DNA of 64,000 bases from positions 62,001 to 126,000 of the forward strand of contig CAZPHC010000018.1 of assembly GCA_964586155.1 (NCBI GenBank), given 5' to 3'. Made by a program: the position numbers and the translations under genes. This DNA comes from SXNM01 sp964586155. GTDB lineage: Bacteria; Myxococcota_A; UBA9042. Positions within the stretch are counted from its first letter, which is position 1; every line of letters begins with the position of its first letter. The notes under the pieces are model-generated. The model saw only the letters and a program-made list of their open reading frames with translations, did no database searches and was not told where the DNA came from. Shown one piece after another: positions 34,911 to 46,606 of this stretch.

Positions 34911-36242
34911 ATGACCAAGATCGCCACCGCGCGCCTCGCGCTCGACCGCGCCGAGAGCGTCTTCAAGGATTACAAGCCCGCGTACGATGCGGCCGCGGCG
35001 GTCAGCGAGGCCAGCCGCTGCCTGTTCTGCGACGAGCCGCCCTGCCAGACCGCTTGCCCGACGAGCATCGACATCCCGCAGTTCATCCGCAAGATCGCGA
35101 CGGGCAACGTCAAGAACGCCGCGCGCACGATCTTCGACAGCAACATCCTCGGCATGAGCTGCGCTCGCGTCTGCCCGGTCGAGGTGCTCTGCGTCGGCGA
35201 CTGCGTCTACAACAAGATGGGCCAGCCGCCGATCCAGATCGGCAAGCTGCAGCGCTACGCCACCGACATCGCGCTCGCCGAGGGCTGGCAGTACCACGAG
35301 GCCGGCGCGCCGACGGGCAAGTCGGTGGCGTTGATCGGCGCCGGCCCGGCCAGCATCGCCGCCGCGCACCAGCTGCGCCGCGCCGGCCACGCCGTGACGA
35401 TCTACGACAAGCGCGACATCGTCGGCGGCCTGAACACCTGGGGCGTCGCGCCCTACAAGATGAAAGGTGACGCGGCTCTCGAAGAGATCGACTGGGTCCT
35501 GAAGATCGGCGGCATCGACATCCAGCTCGGCGTCGGCGTCGGCCCTGGCGAAGGCAACCTGCCCTTCGCCGAGATCGAGGCCAAGCACGACGCGGTCTTC
35601 CTCGGCTTCGGCCTGGGCGAGGACTCGATGCTCGGCGTCCCGGGCCAGGACCTCGACGGCGTGCACGGCGCGGTCGACTTCATCGAGTGCATGAAGGTCG
35701 GCTCGGTCGACCTGAAGTGGGTCAAGCGCGCGGCGGTGGTCGGTGGCGGCAACACCGCCATCGACGCGGTGCGCGAGCTCAAGGGCCTCGGCGTGCCCGA
35801 GGTCGTCCTGGTCTACCGTGGCCAGGAGGCCGCGATGTCGGGCTACGCCCACGAGTGGAAGGCGGCCAAGGTCGAGGGTGTCACGTCGTCGTGGGGCAGC
35901 CAGCCGCTGGCCTTCCTCGGCGCCGGCCGGGTGCAGTCGATCCACTGCGCCAAGCTCGACGCCAACAAGAAGCCGACGGGAGACACCTTCACCGTCGCCG
36001 CCGACCTCGTGCTGCTCGCCATCGGCCAGGGCAAGCTCGCCTCGATGCTGGCGGACGTCGCCGGCGTCGAGGTGGCCAAGGGCTGCGTCGTCGTCGACGG
36101 CGACCAGGCCACGGGTCGCCCGGGCTGGTACGCCGGTGGCGACTGCGCCAACGGCGGCAAAGAGGTCGTCAACGCCGTCGCCGAGGGCAAGCGCGCGGCC
36201 ATCGCCATCGACGCGTACCTGCGCGGCAGCAAGGAGGGCTAG
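34911..36242 (+). CDS. preT: NAD-dependent dihydropyrimidine dehydrogenase, small subunit PreT
   Basis: 443 residues; ATG 34911 follows AGGAGGGACG. The N-terminus carries eight Cys in two groups (37, 40, 45, 49 and 84, 88, 94, 98), which ligate the two N-terminal 4Fe-4S clusters of the GltD/PreT family. A dinucleotide-binding fold begins at LIGAGPASIAAAHQL, and a second one at AVVGGGNTAIDAV; ARPGWYAGGDCANGGKEV is the FAD-binding end (here GRPGWYAGGD). PreT takes electrons from NADH and passes them to PreA to reduce uracil and thymine (or the reverse). The downstream preA starts four nt after the stop, so they form one operon encoding the heteromeric enzyme. Confidence 0.94.
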   Translation: MTKIATARLALDRAESVFKDYKPAYDAAAAVSEASRCLFCDEPPCQTACPTSIDIPQFIRKIATGNVKNAARTIFDSNILGMSCARVCPVEVLCVGDCVYNKMGQPPIQIGKLQRYATDIALAEGWQYHEAGAPTGKSVALIGAGPASIAAAHQLRRAGHAVTIYDKRDIVGGLNTWGVAPYKMKGDAALEEIDWVLKIGGIDIQLGVGVGPGEGNLPFAEIEAKHDAVFLGFGLGEDSMLGVPGQDLDGVHGAVDFIECMKVGSVDLKWVKRAAVVGGGNTAIDAVRELKGLGVPEVVLVYRGQEAAMSGYAHEWKAAKVEGVTSSWGSQPLAFLGAGRVQSIHCAKLDANKKPTGDTFTVAADLVLLAIGQGKLASMLADVAGVEVAKGCVVVDGDQATGRPGWYAGGDCANGGKEVVNAVAEGKRAAIAIDAYLRGSKEG

Positions 36243-36245
36243 TCC

Positions 36246-37568
36246 ATGGACGGCAACAACCAGGGCCGCAAGCCCCGCATCATCCCCGACCTGACGAGCA
36301 ACACCGGCGGCATCATCTCGCCGAACCCCTTCTGGCTCGCCAGCGCGCCGCCGACCAACTCGGGGCCGCAGATCGAGCGCGCCTTCGAGGCTGGCTGGGG
36401 CGGCGCGGTGTGGAAGACGCTCGGCCAGCCGATCCAGAACGTGAGCTCGCGTTTTGCCGGCCATAGCTACGGCGGCAAGCGCAACATCGGCTTCAACAAC
36501 ATCGAGCTGATCACCGACCGGCCGCTCGAGAGCAACTTCCGCGAGATCGCCGAGGTCAAGCGCAAGTTCCCCAAGCACGCCGTCATCGTCAGCCTGATGG
36601 TCGAGACCGAGGCCGAGTGGGACGAGTTCATCGCCCGCTCGGTCGACGCCGGCGCCGACGGCCTGGAGCTGAACTTCGGCTGCCCGCACGGCATGTGCGA
36701 GCGCGGCATGGGCTCGGCGGTCGGCCAGGAGCCCAAGGTCAACGAGCGCATCACGCATTGGGCCAAGACCGCGGCCGAGAAGTACCGTCCGGGCCTGCCG
36801 GTGCTGGTCAAGCTGACGCCCAACGTCAGCGACATCCTGCCCCACGGCCACGCGGCCAAGCGCGGCGGCGCCGACGGCGTCTCGCTGATCAACACGATCA
36901 AGTCGATCATCGGCGTCGACATCGACAACTTCGTGCCCTACCCCACCGTCGGTGGCCAGTCGAGCAACGGCGGCTACTGCGGCTCGGCGGTCAAGCCGAT
37001 CGCGCTGCACATGGTCGCGCAGCTCGGCCGTGACCCGGACTTCCGCCTGCCGATCTCCGGCATCGGCGGCGTGGCCAACTGGCGCGACGCGGTCGAGTTC
37101 ATCCTGCTCGGCAGCAGCAGCGTCCAGGTCTGCACCGAGGTCATGCTCAAGGGCTACAAGATCGTCGAGGACATGATCGACGGCCTGACCGAGTACATGA
37201 TCAGCCACAACTTCGAGACGATCGACCAGATGGTCGGCAAGGCCACGCCGGCGTACACCGATTGGGGCCTGCTCGACCTGAACTACGAGATCGTGGCGAA
37301 GATCGACCCGGACAAGTGCATCGGCTGCTACGACTGCGTCGCCGCCTGCCGCGACGGCGCGCACCAATGCATCTACCCGGCGATCGACGGCACCCGAGTG
37401 CCGACCATCGACGAGAGCGAGTGCGTCGGCTGCAACCTCTGCCAGATCGTCTGCCCGGTGCCGGACTGCATCTCGATGGTGCAGGTCGACAACGGCTTTG
37501 GCGAGGCGACCTGGAACGAGGCCGTCGCCGGTGAGAAGGTGCTGCGGCCCAAGAAGGGCTCGCATTAG
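36246..37568 (+). CDS. preA: NAD-dependent dihydropyrimidine dehydrogenase, catalytic subunit PreA
   Basis: 440 residues. The FMN-binding dihydroorotate-dehydrogenase-type barrel fills about residues 20-320, with SAPPTNSGPQIERAFEAGWG, LELNFGCPHGM and GYCGSAVKPIAL as landmarks; the last is the active-site loop. The C-terminus adds a ferredoxin module with two 4Fe-4S motifs, CIGCYDCVAAC and CVGCNLCQIVC. It reduces the pyrimidine ring with electrons delivered by PreT. The ribosome binding site AGGAGGG is inside the last codons of preT. It is convergent with the receptor gene, with 15 nt between the stops. Confidence 0.95.
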   Translation: MDGNNQGRKPRIIPDLTSNTGGIISPNPFWLASAPPTNSGPQIERAFEAGWGGAVWKTLGQPIQNVSSRFAGHSYGGKRNIGFNNIELITDRPLESNFREIAEVKRKFPKHAVIVSLMVETEAEWDEFIARSVDAGADGLELNFGCPHGMCERGMGSAVGQEPKVNERITHWAKTAAEKYRPGLPVLVKLTPNVSDILPHGHAAKRGGADGVSLINTIKSIIGVDIDNFVPYPTVGGQSSNGGYCGSAVKPIALHMVAQLGRDPDFRLPISGIGGVANWRDAVEFILLGSSSVQVCTEVMLKGYKIVEDMIDGLTEYMISHNFETIDQMVGKATPAYTDWGLLDLNYEIVAKIDPDKCIGCYDCVAACRDGAHQCIYPAIDGTRVPTIDESECVGCNLCQIVCPVPDCISMVQVDNGFGEATWNEAVAGEKVLRPKKGSH

Positions 37569-37583
37569 CCGGCGTTGTCGGCG

Positions 37584-39899
37584 CTAGAACTGACCCGAGA
37601 CCGCGAGCGAACCGCCGATGCCGGCGGCGTCCACGCCTGAGCCGTGGACGCGGTAGCGGGCGTCGAGCAGGTTGCGCGCCACGAGATCGAGCCGCACCTT
37701 CGGCCCGAGCTGCAGGCCGCCGCGGGCGCCGACGTCGACCCAGCCGGGCGTGCCGGGGCAGCTTTTGCCGCCGGCCTTGTAGGTCTTGCCCGGATTCGCG
37801 GGATCTTCGCAGATGCGCAGGTCGCTCTCGTCGCCCGAGGCGAGCTGATCCTGCGCCGCGGCGAAGCGGGCGAAGAGCTCGACGCTCCAACGCGCACGCT
37901 GCAGGCGCAGGCCGGCGGCGCCGCCGAGGGGCGGGATGCGACGGTAGGGCGCGCTGCTGCCGTCATCCTGGAGCACCTCGCCCTGCGTCAGCGCCAGCTG
38001 GACCCAGGGCTGCAGGTCCATCGCCAGCCGACCGGTGGCCGTGAGCTGCGCTCCCCGCAGCGTCGCCTCGCCGCGGTTGATCCGCTGCCGCACCGGCTTG
38101 CTGCCGACGGTGGCGGCGTCGATGCCGAAGCTGGCGTACTCCGAGGTCGGCACCTCACGGCTGTCGATGGCGTCGTTCAGCTGCGTCCACCACAGCGCGG
38201 CGTGCAGCGAGACGCGGGGCAGCTGCAGCCGGCCGCCGAGCTCGAAGGCGTCGCTGCGCTCAGGCGTCAGGGCGGCGTTGGGCACCTCGAAGGTGCTGCC
38301 CGTGTCGCCGAGCACGGTCGTCTCTTGCAGGTTCGGCGCGCGGAAGCCCTGATGCCAGCTCAGGTAGCCCATGGCGCGCGCCGCGATCAGGCGCAGGCTC
38401 GCGCTGCCGACCAGGCCGGACGCGTCGTAGCCGAGGGTGCCGAGCTTCGGCACGTCGTCGGCGTTGGCCGAGAACAAGGCGAAGCGCGCGCCGAGATCGC
38501 TGACCAGGCGCAGGCCGGGCCGCTGCCAGGCGACGACCTCGGCGGTGGCGAAGCCGCCCATCTCGGTGAAGCTCGAGTCGGCCGAGAAGTTGCCGCGGCT
38601 GCCGTCGCTCCAGGTCCAGCCCTTGTCGGTGCGGCGCTCGCTGGCGGTCGAGGCAGTGACGACGTCGTTCCAGACTTCGGCGCCGACGTCGAGGCGCAGC
38701 CGCTCGCGGTTCGCCCCGCGCAGTGGCCGCAACGCGAGCCGGGCGACCCCGCCGAGGGTGCGCACGGTGTCCTGGTTGCTGTTCTGGCGCGTGACGTTGC
38801 CGCCCGGGGCGCTGTCGGCGTCGGCGGCGAGCGCCTCGGCGCTGGCGACGCAGGTCGAGACGTCGGCGGCGACGCTGTCGATCTTGCAGCGGGTGCGGCG
38901 CGCGATCTCGTCGCTGCGGTGCAAGGCGAAGGCGAGGCGCACGTCGTCGATCACGCCGTTGGTGGCGCGGTGACGCGCGTCGAGCCAGACCATGTCGTCG
39001 TCGTTGTCGTACCAACGCAGGTCGCCCTGGTTGACGTTGTCGGCGCGCCCGGCGTCGCGCAGCCGGTTGCCGACGTAGCTGGCCGTGATCGCGGTGGTCG
39101 GGGCGAGCTCGTAGCGCGCGCGGCCGAAGAATCCGCCCTGGCTGTAGCCCGAGATCGGCGCCAGTTCGCCCCCGCCGAGGCGAAGGGCACCAAAGCTGCG
39201 GTAGCCGCCGCCGAGCACCGCGCTGAGCGCACCCTGGCGGAACGCGACGCGCCCCCAGCCTTCGGTCGCCTTGTCTGCGCTGGTGAAGCGCAGCGACGCG
39301 TTGCCGCGGGCCCCATCGACCTCGGGCAGGGCGGCGGGCACCACCTGCATCACGCCGCCCATCGCCGAGCTGCCGTAGCTGACCGATTGCGAGCCCAGCA
39401 GGACCTCGATGCTGTCGATGGCGCTGGCCTCGAGCGTCGCGAGGTATTGGTTCGGCCCGGTGCGCCAGGTCGATTGGTGGTAGCGCAGGCCGTCGAGCAT
39501 GAGCATGTTCGACGGGCCGATGAGGCCGCGCAGGATCGGGGCGCCAGCGCCGCGGTTGGTCATCTGCACCGAGACGCCGGCCGTCTCCTCGAGCGTCTCG
39601 GGCAGGGTCCGGGCGCCCATGGTGCGAGCGGTCGAGGTGTCGACGCGGCTGACGCTGCCGGCGGCCTCGAAGGCCTTGCCCTCGCGGCGGCCGGGCGTGA
39701 CGACGGTGTGGTCCGGGATCGTCTGGCCTTCGCCGCCGACGCGGCCGCCGTCCTCCTCGCCGAGCGGGGCCGCGGGGGGCACGGGGGCACCTGGCGTGGC
39801 AGCGGCCGGGCGCCCGGCGGCGAGCCACGCCCCGATCAGGCAGGCCGCCGCGGCGCCGAGGTGCGTCCTGGCCGGCCTTCGCATTGTCCTCGCGTTCAT
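37584..39899 (-). CDS. TonB-dependent outer-membrane receptor
   Basis: 771 residues. ATG 39899 follows GGGGGAG; a signal peptide ends near AAATPGAP (residue 36). The plug starts at about residue 62 (HTVVTPGRREGKAF is the TonB box region) and continues with LPETLEETAGVSVQ, APILRGLIGPSNMLMLDGLR and SIEVLLGSQSVSYGSSAMGG, all classic plug motifs. The barrel ends in LAVSGQF with a terminal Phe. The plug style (RG-L-x-G-x-x-x-L-x-L-D-G-x-R) resembles haem/siderophore-type receptors, but no ligand motif is certain. It is divergent from the BPI-like lipoprotein gene over 217 nt, and no ExbBD genes adjoin it. Confidence 0.93.
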   Translation of the reverse strand: MNARTMRRPARTHLGAAAACLIGAWLAAGRPAAATPGAPVPPAAPLGEEDGGRVGGEGQTIPDHTVVTPGRREGKAFEAAGSVSRVDTSTARTMGARTLPETLEETAGVSVQMTNRGAGAPILRGLIGPSNMLMLDGLRYHQSTWRTGPNQYLATLEASAIDSIEVLLGSQSVSYGSSAMGGVMQVVPAALPEVDGARGNASLRFTSADKATEGWGRVAFRQGALSAVLGGGYRSFGALRLGGGELAPISGYSQGGFFGRARYELAPTTAITASYVGNRLRDAGRADNVNQGDLRWYDNDDDMVWLDARHRATNGVIDDVRLAFALHRSDEIARRTRCKIDSVAADVSTCVASAEALAADADSAPGGNVTRQNSNQDTVRTLGGVARLALRPLRGANRERLRLDVGAEVWNDVVTASTASERRTDKGWTWSDGSRGNFSADSSFTEMGGFATAEVVAWQRPGLRLVSDLGARFALFSANADDVPKLGTLGYDASGLVGSASLRLIAARAMGYLSWHQGFRAPNLQETTVLGDTGSTFEVPNAALTPERSDAFELGGRLQLPRVSLHAALWWTQLNDAIDSREVPTSEYASFGIDAATVGSKPVRQRINRGEATLRGAQLTATGRLAMDLQPWVQLALTQGEVLQDDGSSAPYRRIPPLGGAAGLRLQRARWSVELFARFAAAQDQLASGDESDLRICEDPANPGKTYKAGGKSCPGTPGWVDVGARGGLQLGPKVRLDLVARNLLDARYRVHGSGVDAAGIGGSLAVSGQF

Positions 39900-40116
39900 G
39901 ATCGACTCCCCCGCACCGGCGAATGTGCCGTTGCGCGGAGGACCTTGCAATGGCGACGATCCTCGTCCAAGCGCGACGGGCGGTCCTTTGGTCCCTGTGA
40001 TCTTCGTTTGCGATCGCGCCGGAATCTCGCCACACTCGGGGGTTGGAGGGCAGCGCCGGCACCGCCGCCGTGCAGATTCGCCGCGGCCGCAGCGCGCCCC
40101 AATGTCCGGAGGTTCC

Positions 40117-43100
40117 GTGCGCCTGTTCCACTCCCTGGTCCCCTCGTCGTCGCGTGCGACCGGGCCGACGACGTCAACGCGCCCGCGCTGGTCGGGCGCA
40201 TGGCTGCTGATCGTCGGGACCGCGGTTGGCGGTTGTGGCAACGCGCCCAGCAGCAATGGGCTCCAGTCGAACCTCGGCGGCGGCGCATCCGACACCGGCG
40301 GCACGCTGCAGGGCGACGTCGTCATCGGCGGTGAGGACGTCGCCAACGCGACGGACACGGCCACGGCGCCCGACACCGCCGTCGCACCCGACGTGCCGCC
40401 GGCACCGGTCGCGACCAGCATCGTGGCCTCGGTGCAGACGCCCACCGCACAGGTGGGGACGCCGACGGCCATCGGCTGCCAGGTGCTCGACCAGGACCAG
40501 GTGGCGATGGATCCGCAGCCGGCCGGGGTGTCGCTGGTGATCGCCGCGCCGCTGCAGCTGGTCGCCAAGGAGGCTGGCTTCGGCCTCGCCGTGACCACGA
40601 CCAAGGCCGGCAGCTACGAGGTGCGCTGCGCGCTCGAGGCGTCGAGCCTGGCGTCGTCGCCGGTGAAGGTGACCTTCGAGCCGGGCGCGATGGCCAAGGT
40701 GGTCGTGCAGCTCGATCCGGCGCAGGTCGTCGCCGGCGACGCGGGCAGCAAGGTCCAATGCCTCGCGGCCGACACCTTCGGCAACCTGCTCAAGGGCGGC
40801 ACCCAGGTCGTGCCGTCGACCGTGAAGTCCGACGAGGACGTCTACGTCGCCATCGATACGGTCAGCAGCAAGAAAGCCGGCGTCCACAGCATCACCTGCG
40901 TCCCGGACGGCGCCGCCATCGAGCTCGGCACCGCCAGCGCGCCGCTGACCGTGATCCCGGGCGCGCCGATGCGCGCGCGCGCCATCGCGACGCCGGACGC
41001 GGTCAAGGTCGACGAGACGGTGTCGGTCGCCTGCACCGCCTACGACGACTTCGAGAACCCGATCGAGCCGCAGCCGGGCGATTGGACGCTGACGGTGCCC
41101 GCGGGCTGCACGACCAAGGGCCTGACGCTGAGCTGCACCACATCCGGCACCCATGACGTCGCGTGCGCCAGCGCCAACGTGCCGAAGTCGATCCCGACCA
41201 AGGTCAAGGTCGCCGCGGGCAAGGCGGTCAAGCTGGAGCTCGCGCTCGACCCGGACCAGCCCAACTACGGCACGGGCCAGGTGATCCAGCTGATCGGCAA
41301 GGCCTGGGACACGTACGGCAACCCGCTGGTGGACCCCGAGCTGGTGCCGATCCAGGTCAAGCCCGCCGAGCTGGTCGAGGTCGACAAGGTCAACGCGCGC
41401 GTGACCTTCGGCCAGGACGGCCTGTACGAGATCAAGGTCGGCGTCGCCGGCGCGCCGGGCGTCAGCGCCAAGCGCAACGTGCGCGTCGACACCAGCGGCC
41501 CGCTGATCAACGTCAGCAGCCCGCCGCGCGGCCACTCGATGATCTGGGCGGCGACGACGCCGGTGACGTACTCGGTGGTCGACGAGCTGAGCAAGCTCGC
41601 GGGCGTCATGTTCAACGACAAGGACGTCGTCTTCGGCGACGGCATCTCGATCACCTCGACGCTGCCACTCGGCCACGGCGTGCACACGGTCAAGATCCAG
41701 GGCAAGGATGAGTGGGACAACGCGTCCAGCCACGTCCAGGCGATCCTGGCGGCCAAGAAGTTCGTGCCCTCCGAGACCAAGGCCGGCGCTGCCGCCAACA
41801 TCGCCCATGGCCTCGAGTTCTGGCTCGGCCAGGAGGCCATCGACTCGGGCGTCCACTCGCACACCAAGCCGCGCGACCTGGCGTCGGTGTTCGAGATCGT
41901 GCTCAAGAACCTGGATCTCTCGATCATCGTCGGCAAGTCGTTCCCGGTCTCGGTGACGGGCCTGTCGGGCGACGCGACGGTCAAGAGCTTCGAGTTCGGC
42001 AACAAGGCGATCAACGGCGGCTACCCGAAGGTCAACCTCACGGCCAAGAGCGGTGGCCTCGGCCTGGTCGGCACGATCTGGAAGGTCATCTCGACGGTGA
42101 ACCTCAAGGGCAAGGGCATCGGCTTCGTCCCGGTCAACATCGACGCGACCGTGACGGCCGACTCGATGAAGCTGACGGCCGACGTCGCGCTCTCGGCCAG
42201 CAACGGCGGCGTGGTGGTCAAGACCAAGAACGTCACGGTCGACCTCGTCAACCTCGACGTGAACATCGACAACGGCTGGGGCTTCCTCGTGAACTGGCTG
42301 CTCGACCTGTTCAACGGCTCGATCACGACGCTGTTCGAGAACACGCTGTCGAGCCAGCTCGGCGCGGCGATCGACGGCCCGCTCGGCACGGCGCTGACGG
42401 ACATCGGCATCCAGACGACGTTCGACATCCCCGGCCTGTTCGGCGGCAAGCCGGTGACCGTGGCGATGGACACCGCGCCGACCGGCCTGCAGGTCTACAG
42501 CGCCTCGACCGGCAAGGACGCCGGCGCCTGGCTCAAGCTGCGCACGTCGCTGACCTCGACCAAGACCGTTCCGCACAAGACGCTGGGCGTGGCGATGCGC
42601 CAGAGCTGCCTCGGCAACAGCGCGACCTTGGCCAGCTTCGCCCGCAAGGAGCCGCTCGAGGTGGCGATGCACTTCGACCTGGCCAACCAGCTCTTCGCCG
42701 CGCTGTGGCAGGCCGGTGGTCTGCAGCTGCAGCTCGACGCGGCGAAGCTCTCGGGTTTCGATCTCAAGGCCTACGGCCTCGGCGCGATCACGATCGACGT
42801 CGACATGCTGCTGCCGCCGCTGATCTCGGACTGCACCGTCGGCGGCAAGACCGAGATGCAGCTCGGCGACGTGCAACTCGACGTCAAGACGATGATGGAC
42901 GGCAAGGAGGTCGTGGTCCGGGCCTACCTGACGGCGGCGGCGCAGGTGGCGGCGTCGAAGGTGCAGGGCCTGAACGGCCCGGAGATCGGCCTCGACGTGC
43001 TGGGCATCGTGCGCCTCGACACCGACGTCGACATGGTGCTGATCGGTGGCGTCGCCGCGCCCGAGGGCACGGTCGGCTTCTTCGAGAAGCTGCTGCCCGT

Positions 43101-43278
43101 GGTGGCCAACCTGCTGATCGGCGCGCTGCAGGGCACGTTGGCGTCGTTCCCGCTGCCGGAGCTCGACCTGTCGGTGATGGCGCAGTCGATCCCGCCGGGC
43201 ACGGTGCTGGCGCTCGACATCAGCAAGGTCGGCGCGACGCCGGGCCACGTCGAGGCGGTCGGCGGCATCAAGAAATAG
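40117..43278 (+). CDS. Large lipoprotein with Ig-like domains and a BPI/LBP-like (TULIP) lipid-binding region
   Basis: 1053 residues from GTG 40117, which has GGAGG four nt upstream; ATG 40102 is also in frame. The lipobox VGGC gives Cys40. Residues ~85-550 are several Ig-like domains (for example a DTYGNPLVDPE turn as in Big_1-type repeats). From ~588 the sequence resembles animal bactericidal/permeability-increasing protein: GWGFLVNWLLDLF at 720-732 plus an amphipathic helix ending in LSSQLGAAID parallels the BPI helix before its first barrel closes. HFDLANQLFAALWQAGGLQL near 852-871 parallels the BPI segment that opens the second barrel, and the end has ASFPLPELDL at 1009-1018 like the BPI C-terminal FPLP. 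A tubular lipid-binding role on the cell surface or in the periplasm is inferred. Confidence 0.85.
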   Translation: MRLFHSLVPSSSRATGPTTSTRPRWSGAWLLIVGTAVGGCGNAPSSNGLQSNLGGGASDTGGTLQGDVVIGGEDVANATDTATAPDTAVAPDVPPAPVATSIVASVQTPTAQVGTPTAIGCQVLDQDQVAMDPQPAGVSLVIAAPLQLVAKEAGFGLAVTTTKAGSYEVRCALEASSLASSPVKVTFEPGAMAKVVVQLDPAQVVAGDAGSKVQCLAADTFGNLLKGGTQVVPSTVKSDEDVYVAIDTVSSKKAGVHSITCVPDGAAIELGTASAPLTVIPGAPMRARAIATPDAVKVDETVSVACTAYDDFENPIEPQPGDWTLTVPAGCTTKGLTLSCTTSGTHDVACASANVPKSIPTKVKVAAGKAVKLELALDPDQPNYGTGQVIQLIGKAWDTYGNPLVDPELVPIQVKPAELVEVDKVNARVTFGQDGLYEIKVGVAGAPGVSAKRNVRVDTSGPLINVSSPPRGHSMIWAATTPVTYSVVDELSKLAGVMFNDKDVVFGDGISITSTLPLGHGVHTVKIQGKDEWDNASSHVQAILAAKKFVPSETKAGAAANIAHGLEFWLGQEAIDSGVHSHTKPRDLASVFEIVLKNLDLSIIVGKSFPVSVTGLSGDATVKSFEFGNKAINGGYPKVNLTAKSGGLGLVGTIWKVISTVNLKGKGIGFVPVNIDATVTADSMKLTADVALSASNGGVVVKTKNVTVDLVNLDVNIDNGWGFLVNWLLDLFNGSITTLFENTLSSQLGAAIDGPLGTALTDIGIQTTFDIPGLFGGKPVTVAMDTAPTGLQVYSASTGKDAGAWLKLRTSLTSTKTVPHKTLGVAMRQSCLGNSATLASFARKEPLEVAMHFDLANQLFAALWQAGGLQLQLDAAKLSGFDLKAYGLGAITIDVDMLLPPLISDCTVGGKTEMQLGDVQLDVKTMMDGKEVVVRAYLTAAAQVAASKVQGLNGPEIGLDVLGIVRLDTDVDMVLIGGVAAPEGTVGFFEKLLPVVANLLIGALQGTLASFPLPELDLSVMAQSIPPGTVLALDISKVGATPGHVEAVGGIKK

Positions 43279-43286
43279 CCGGCGCT

Positions 43287-44252
43287 CTACGCCAAGCCGT
43301 CGCCCTCGCCGAGCCAGTCGTGCACCGTGACCTCGATCGAGGCCGGCAGATGCGCGGCCGGTCCGCTCGGCTGGCCGTGGATCAGGACCGGGCAGACGGC
43401 GTGGCGGATCACCCACTCGGTGACGCTGCCCATGACCGTGTTGTGCGTGCGGCTGGTGTCGAAGTTCGGCATCGCGATCAGGCTGGCCCCGGGCGCCTCG
43501 ACATGGGCGCAGATGGCGCCGCCGACGTGGCTGCCGTGCAGCAGCGCGGTCGAGACCGGCACGCGCTGCACCTGGGCGGCGCGCCGCGCCAGGAAGGCCT
43601 GCGCCTGCGCGTCGATCGTGGCCTGCACCTCGGCGATCATGGCGGCGTCGAGGCCGGGCTCGTCGTCGAGCGGACGCACGACGTGGAGCAGCTCCAGGCT
43701 CGCGCCGAAGCTGGCGGCCAACGACTCGACCCAGGTCAGCGCCTCGCCGCGATCCTCGCCCATCGCCACCGGGTGGACGATGCGCTGGATGCCGGCCCAG
43801 CTCGCGGCTGCGGCAGCGAAGGCCGCGTTCATCGTCAGGACCGGCACATGGCCATGCTGGAGCGTGCGCCCGGTGACGGAGTTCGAGACCCGGCGCACCA
43901 ACGAGTGGGTCGAGCGCGTCGGGATCAGCACCAGGTCGATGCCGAGCTGCTCGATCAGCGGCAACACGAGGTCATAGGCAGAGCCGATCGCCGTGTGCGT
44001 CTCGATCGCCATGCCCGTCGCGCGCAGGGCCGCCGCCTGATCCTCGAGCTTGGACTCGGCGCCGAGGCGGGCCGAGACGTCGAGCTGCTCGCGCATGCCT
44101 GCGGGCAGGTACGAGCGATCGCTCGCGCCGAGTGAGGCGTGGAAGAGGTGGACCACGGCGCCGGGCGAGGTCTGGTGAAGCACGCGCAGCGGCGCGATCG
44201 CGGCGTCCGTCGTCTCGGTCAAGTCGGTGAGGAGCAAAATACGTTGAAACAT
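43287..44252 (-). CDS. Tandem universal stress protein (two UspA domains)
   Basis: 321 residues with two UspA-like halves. The first begins FQRILLLTDLTETTDAA and ends TGRTLQHGHVPVLTM; the second begins IQRIVHPVAMGEDRGEAL and ends MGSVTEWVIRHAVCPVLI. The closing G-x-x-x-x-x-x-x-H-x-x-x-P-V-L pattern is the usual nucleotide-binding end in each half. The proteins act in the cytoplasm in stress resistance, often by ATP-dependent signalling. ATG 44252 has GGAGG six nt upstream. It is divergent from hppA, a gene also linked to energy stress, and convergent with the BPI-like gene. Confidence 0.92.
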   Translation of the reverse strand: MFQRILLLTDLTETTDAAIAPLRVLHQTSPGAVVHLFHASLGASDRSYLPAGMREQLDVSARLGAESKLEDQAAALRATGMAIETHTAIGSAYDLVLPLIEQLGIDLVLIPTRSTHSLVRRVSNSVTGRTLQHGHVPVLTMNAAFAAAAASWAGIQRIVHPVAMGEDRGEALTWVESLAASFGASLELLHVVRPLDDEPGLDAAMIAEVQATIDAQAQAFLARRAAQVQRVPVSTALLHGSHVGGAICAHVEAPGASLIAMPNFDTSRTHNTVMGSVTEWVIRHAVCPVLIHGQPSGPAAHLPASIEVTVHDWLGEGDGLA

Positions 44253-44383
44253 CGCGGCCTCCGCCAGGACTCATGCGCCCCGCGCCAAGAGTCTAGCCCA
44301 AAAGCACGGCGCGGCATCCCCGAAGATGCAGCCGGCGACGACGGGCCGCGGACCTCCGAACGGGTGCAAACCCGCGCAGACAC

Positions 44384-44412
44384 TTGCCGTCCGGGCGCAG
44401 CGCGGGTAGATT
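44384..44412 (+). promoter_or_regulatory. Candidate hppA promoter
   Basis: TTGCCG at 44384-44389 and TAGATT at 44407-44412 are separated by 17 nt; each matches the sigma70 consensus at 4 of 6 positions. The leader to the ATG at 44519 is about 100 nt. The 266-nt region also holds the start of the divergent universal stress gene. Confidence 0.42.
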
Positions 44413-44518
44413 CGCGCCCCCTTCGGCCCTGGCACCCCGTCACGACGGAGCAAAGGCCGCGAGAATGTTGAAGCATTGACGTGCAGCGCAAGCCGCTGAC
44501 GCATCTGGAGGCGAGAGA

Positions 44519-46597
<2,079 letters not shown>

Positions 46598-46606
46598 GTC
46601 CGGACC

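Noticed and set aside
34665..37565. 966-codon minus-strand frame antisense to preT-preA
   Set aside because: preT and preA are certain from Cys motifs and nucleotide-binding motifs; the antisense product has no recognisable features.
39499..40101. Upstream extension of the BPI-like gene into the divergent TonB receptor gene
   Set aside because: It would overlap the receptor's signal peptide and plug by 400 nt; GTG 40117 with GGAGG directly precedes a proper lipoprotein signal.
40174..43416. 1080-codon minus-strand frame antisense to the BPI-like lipoprotein
   Set aside because: Composition is that of a reading-frame shadow (RRHRD-type runs), whereas the plus strand has a lipobox, Ig-like domains and a ribosome binding site.
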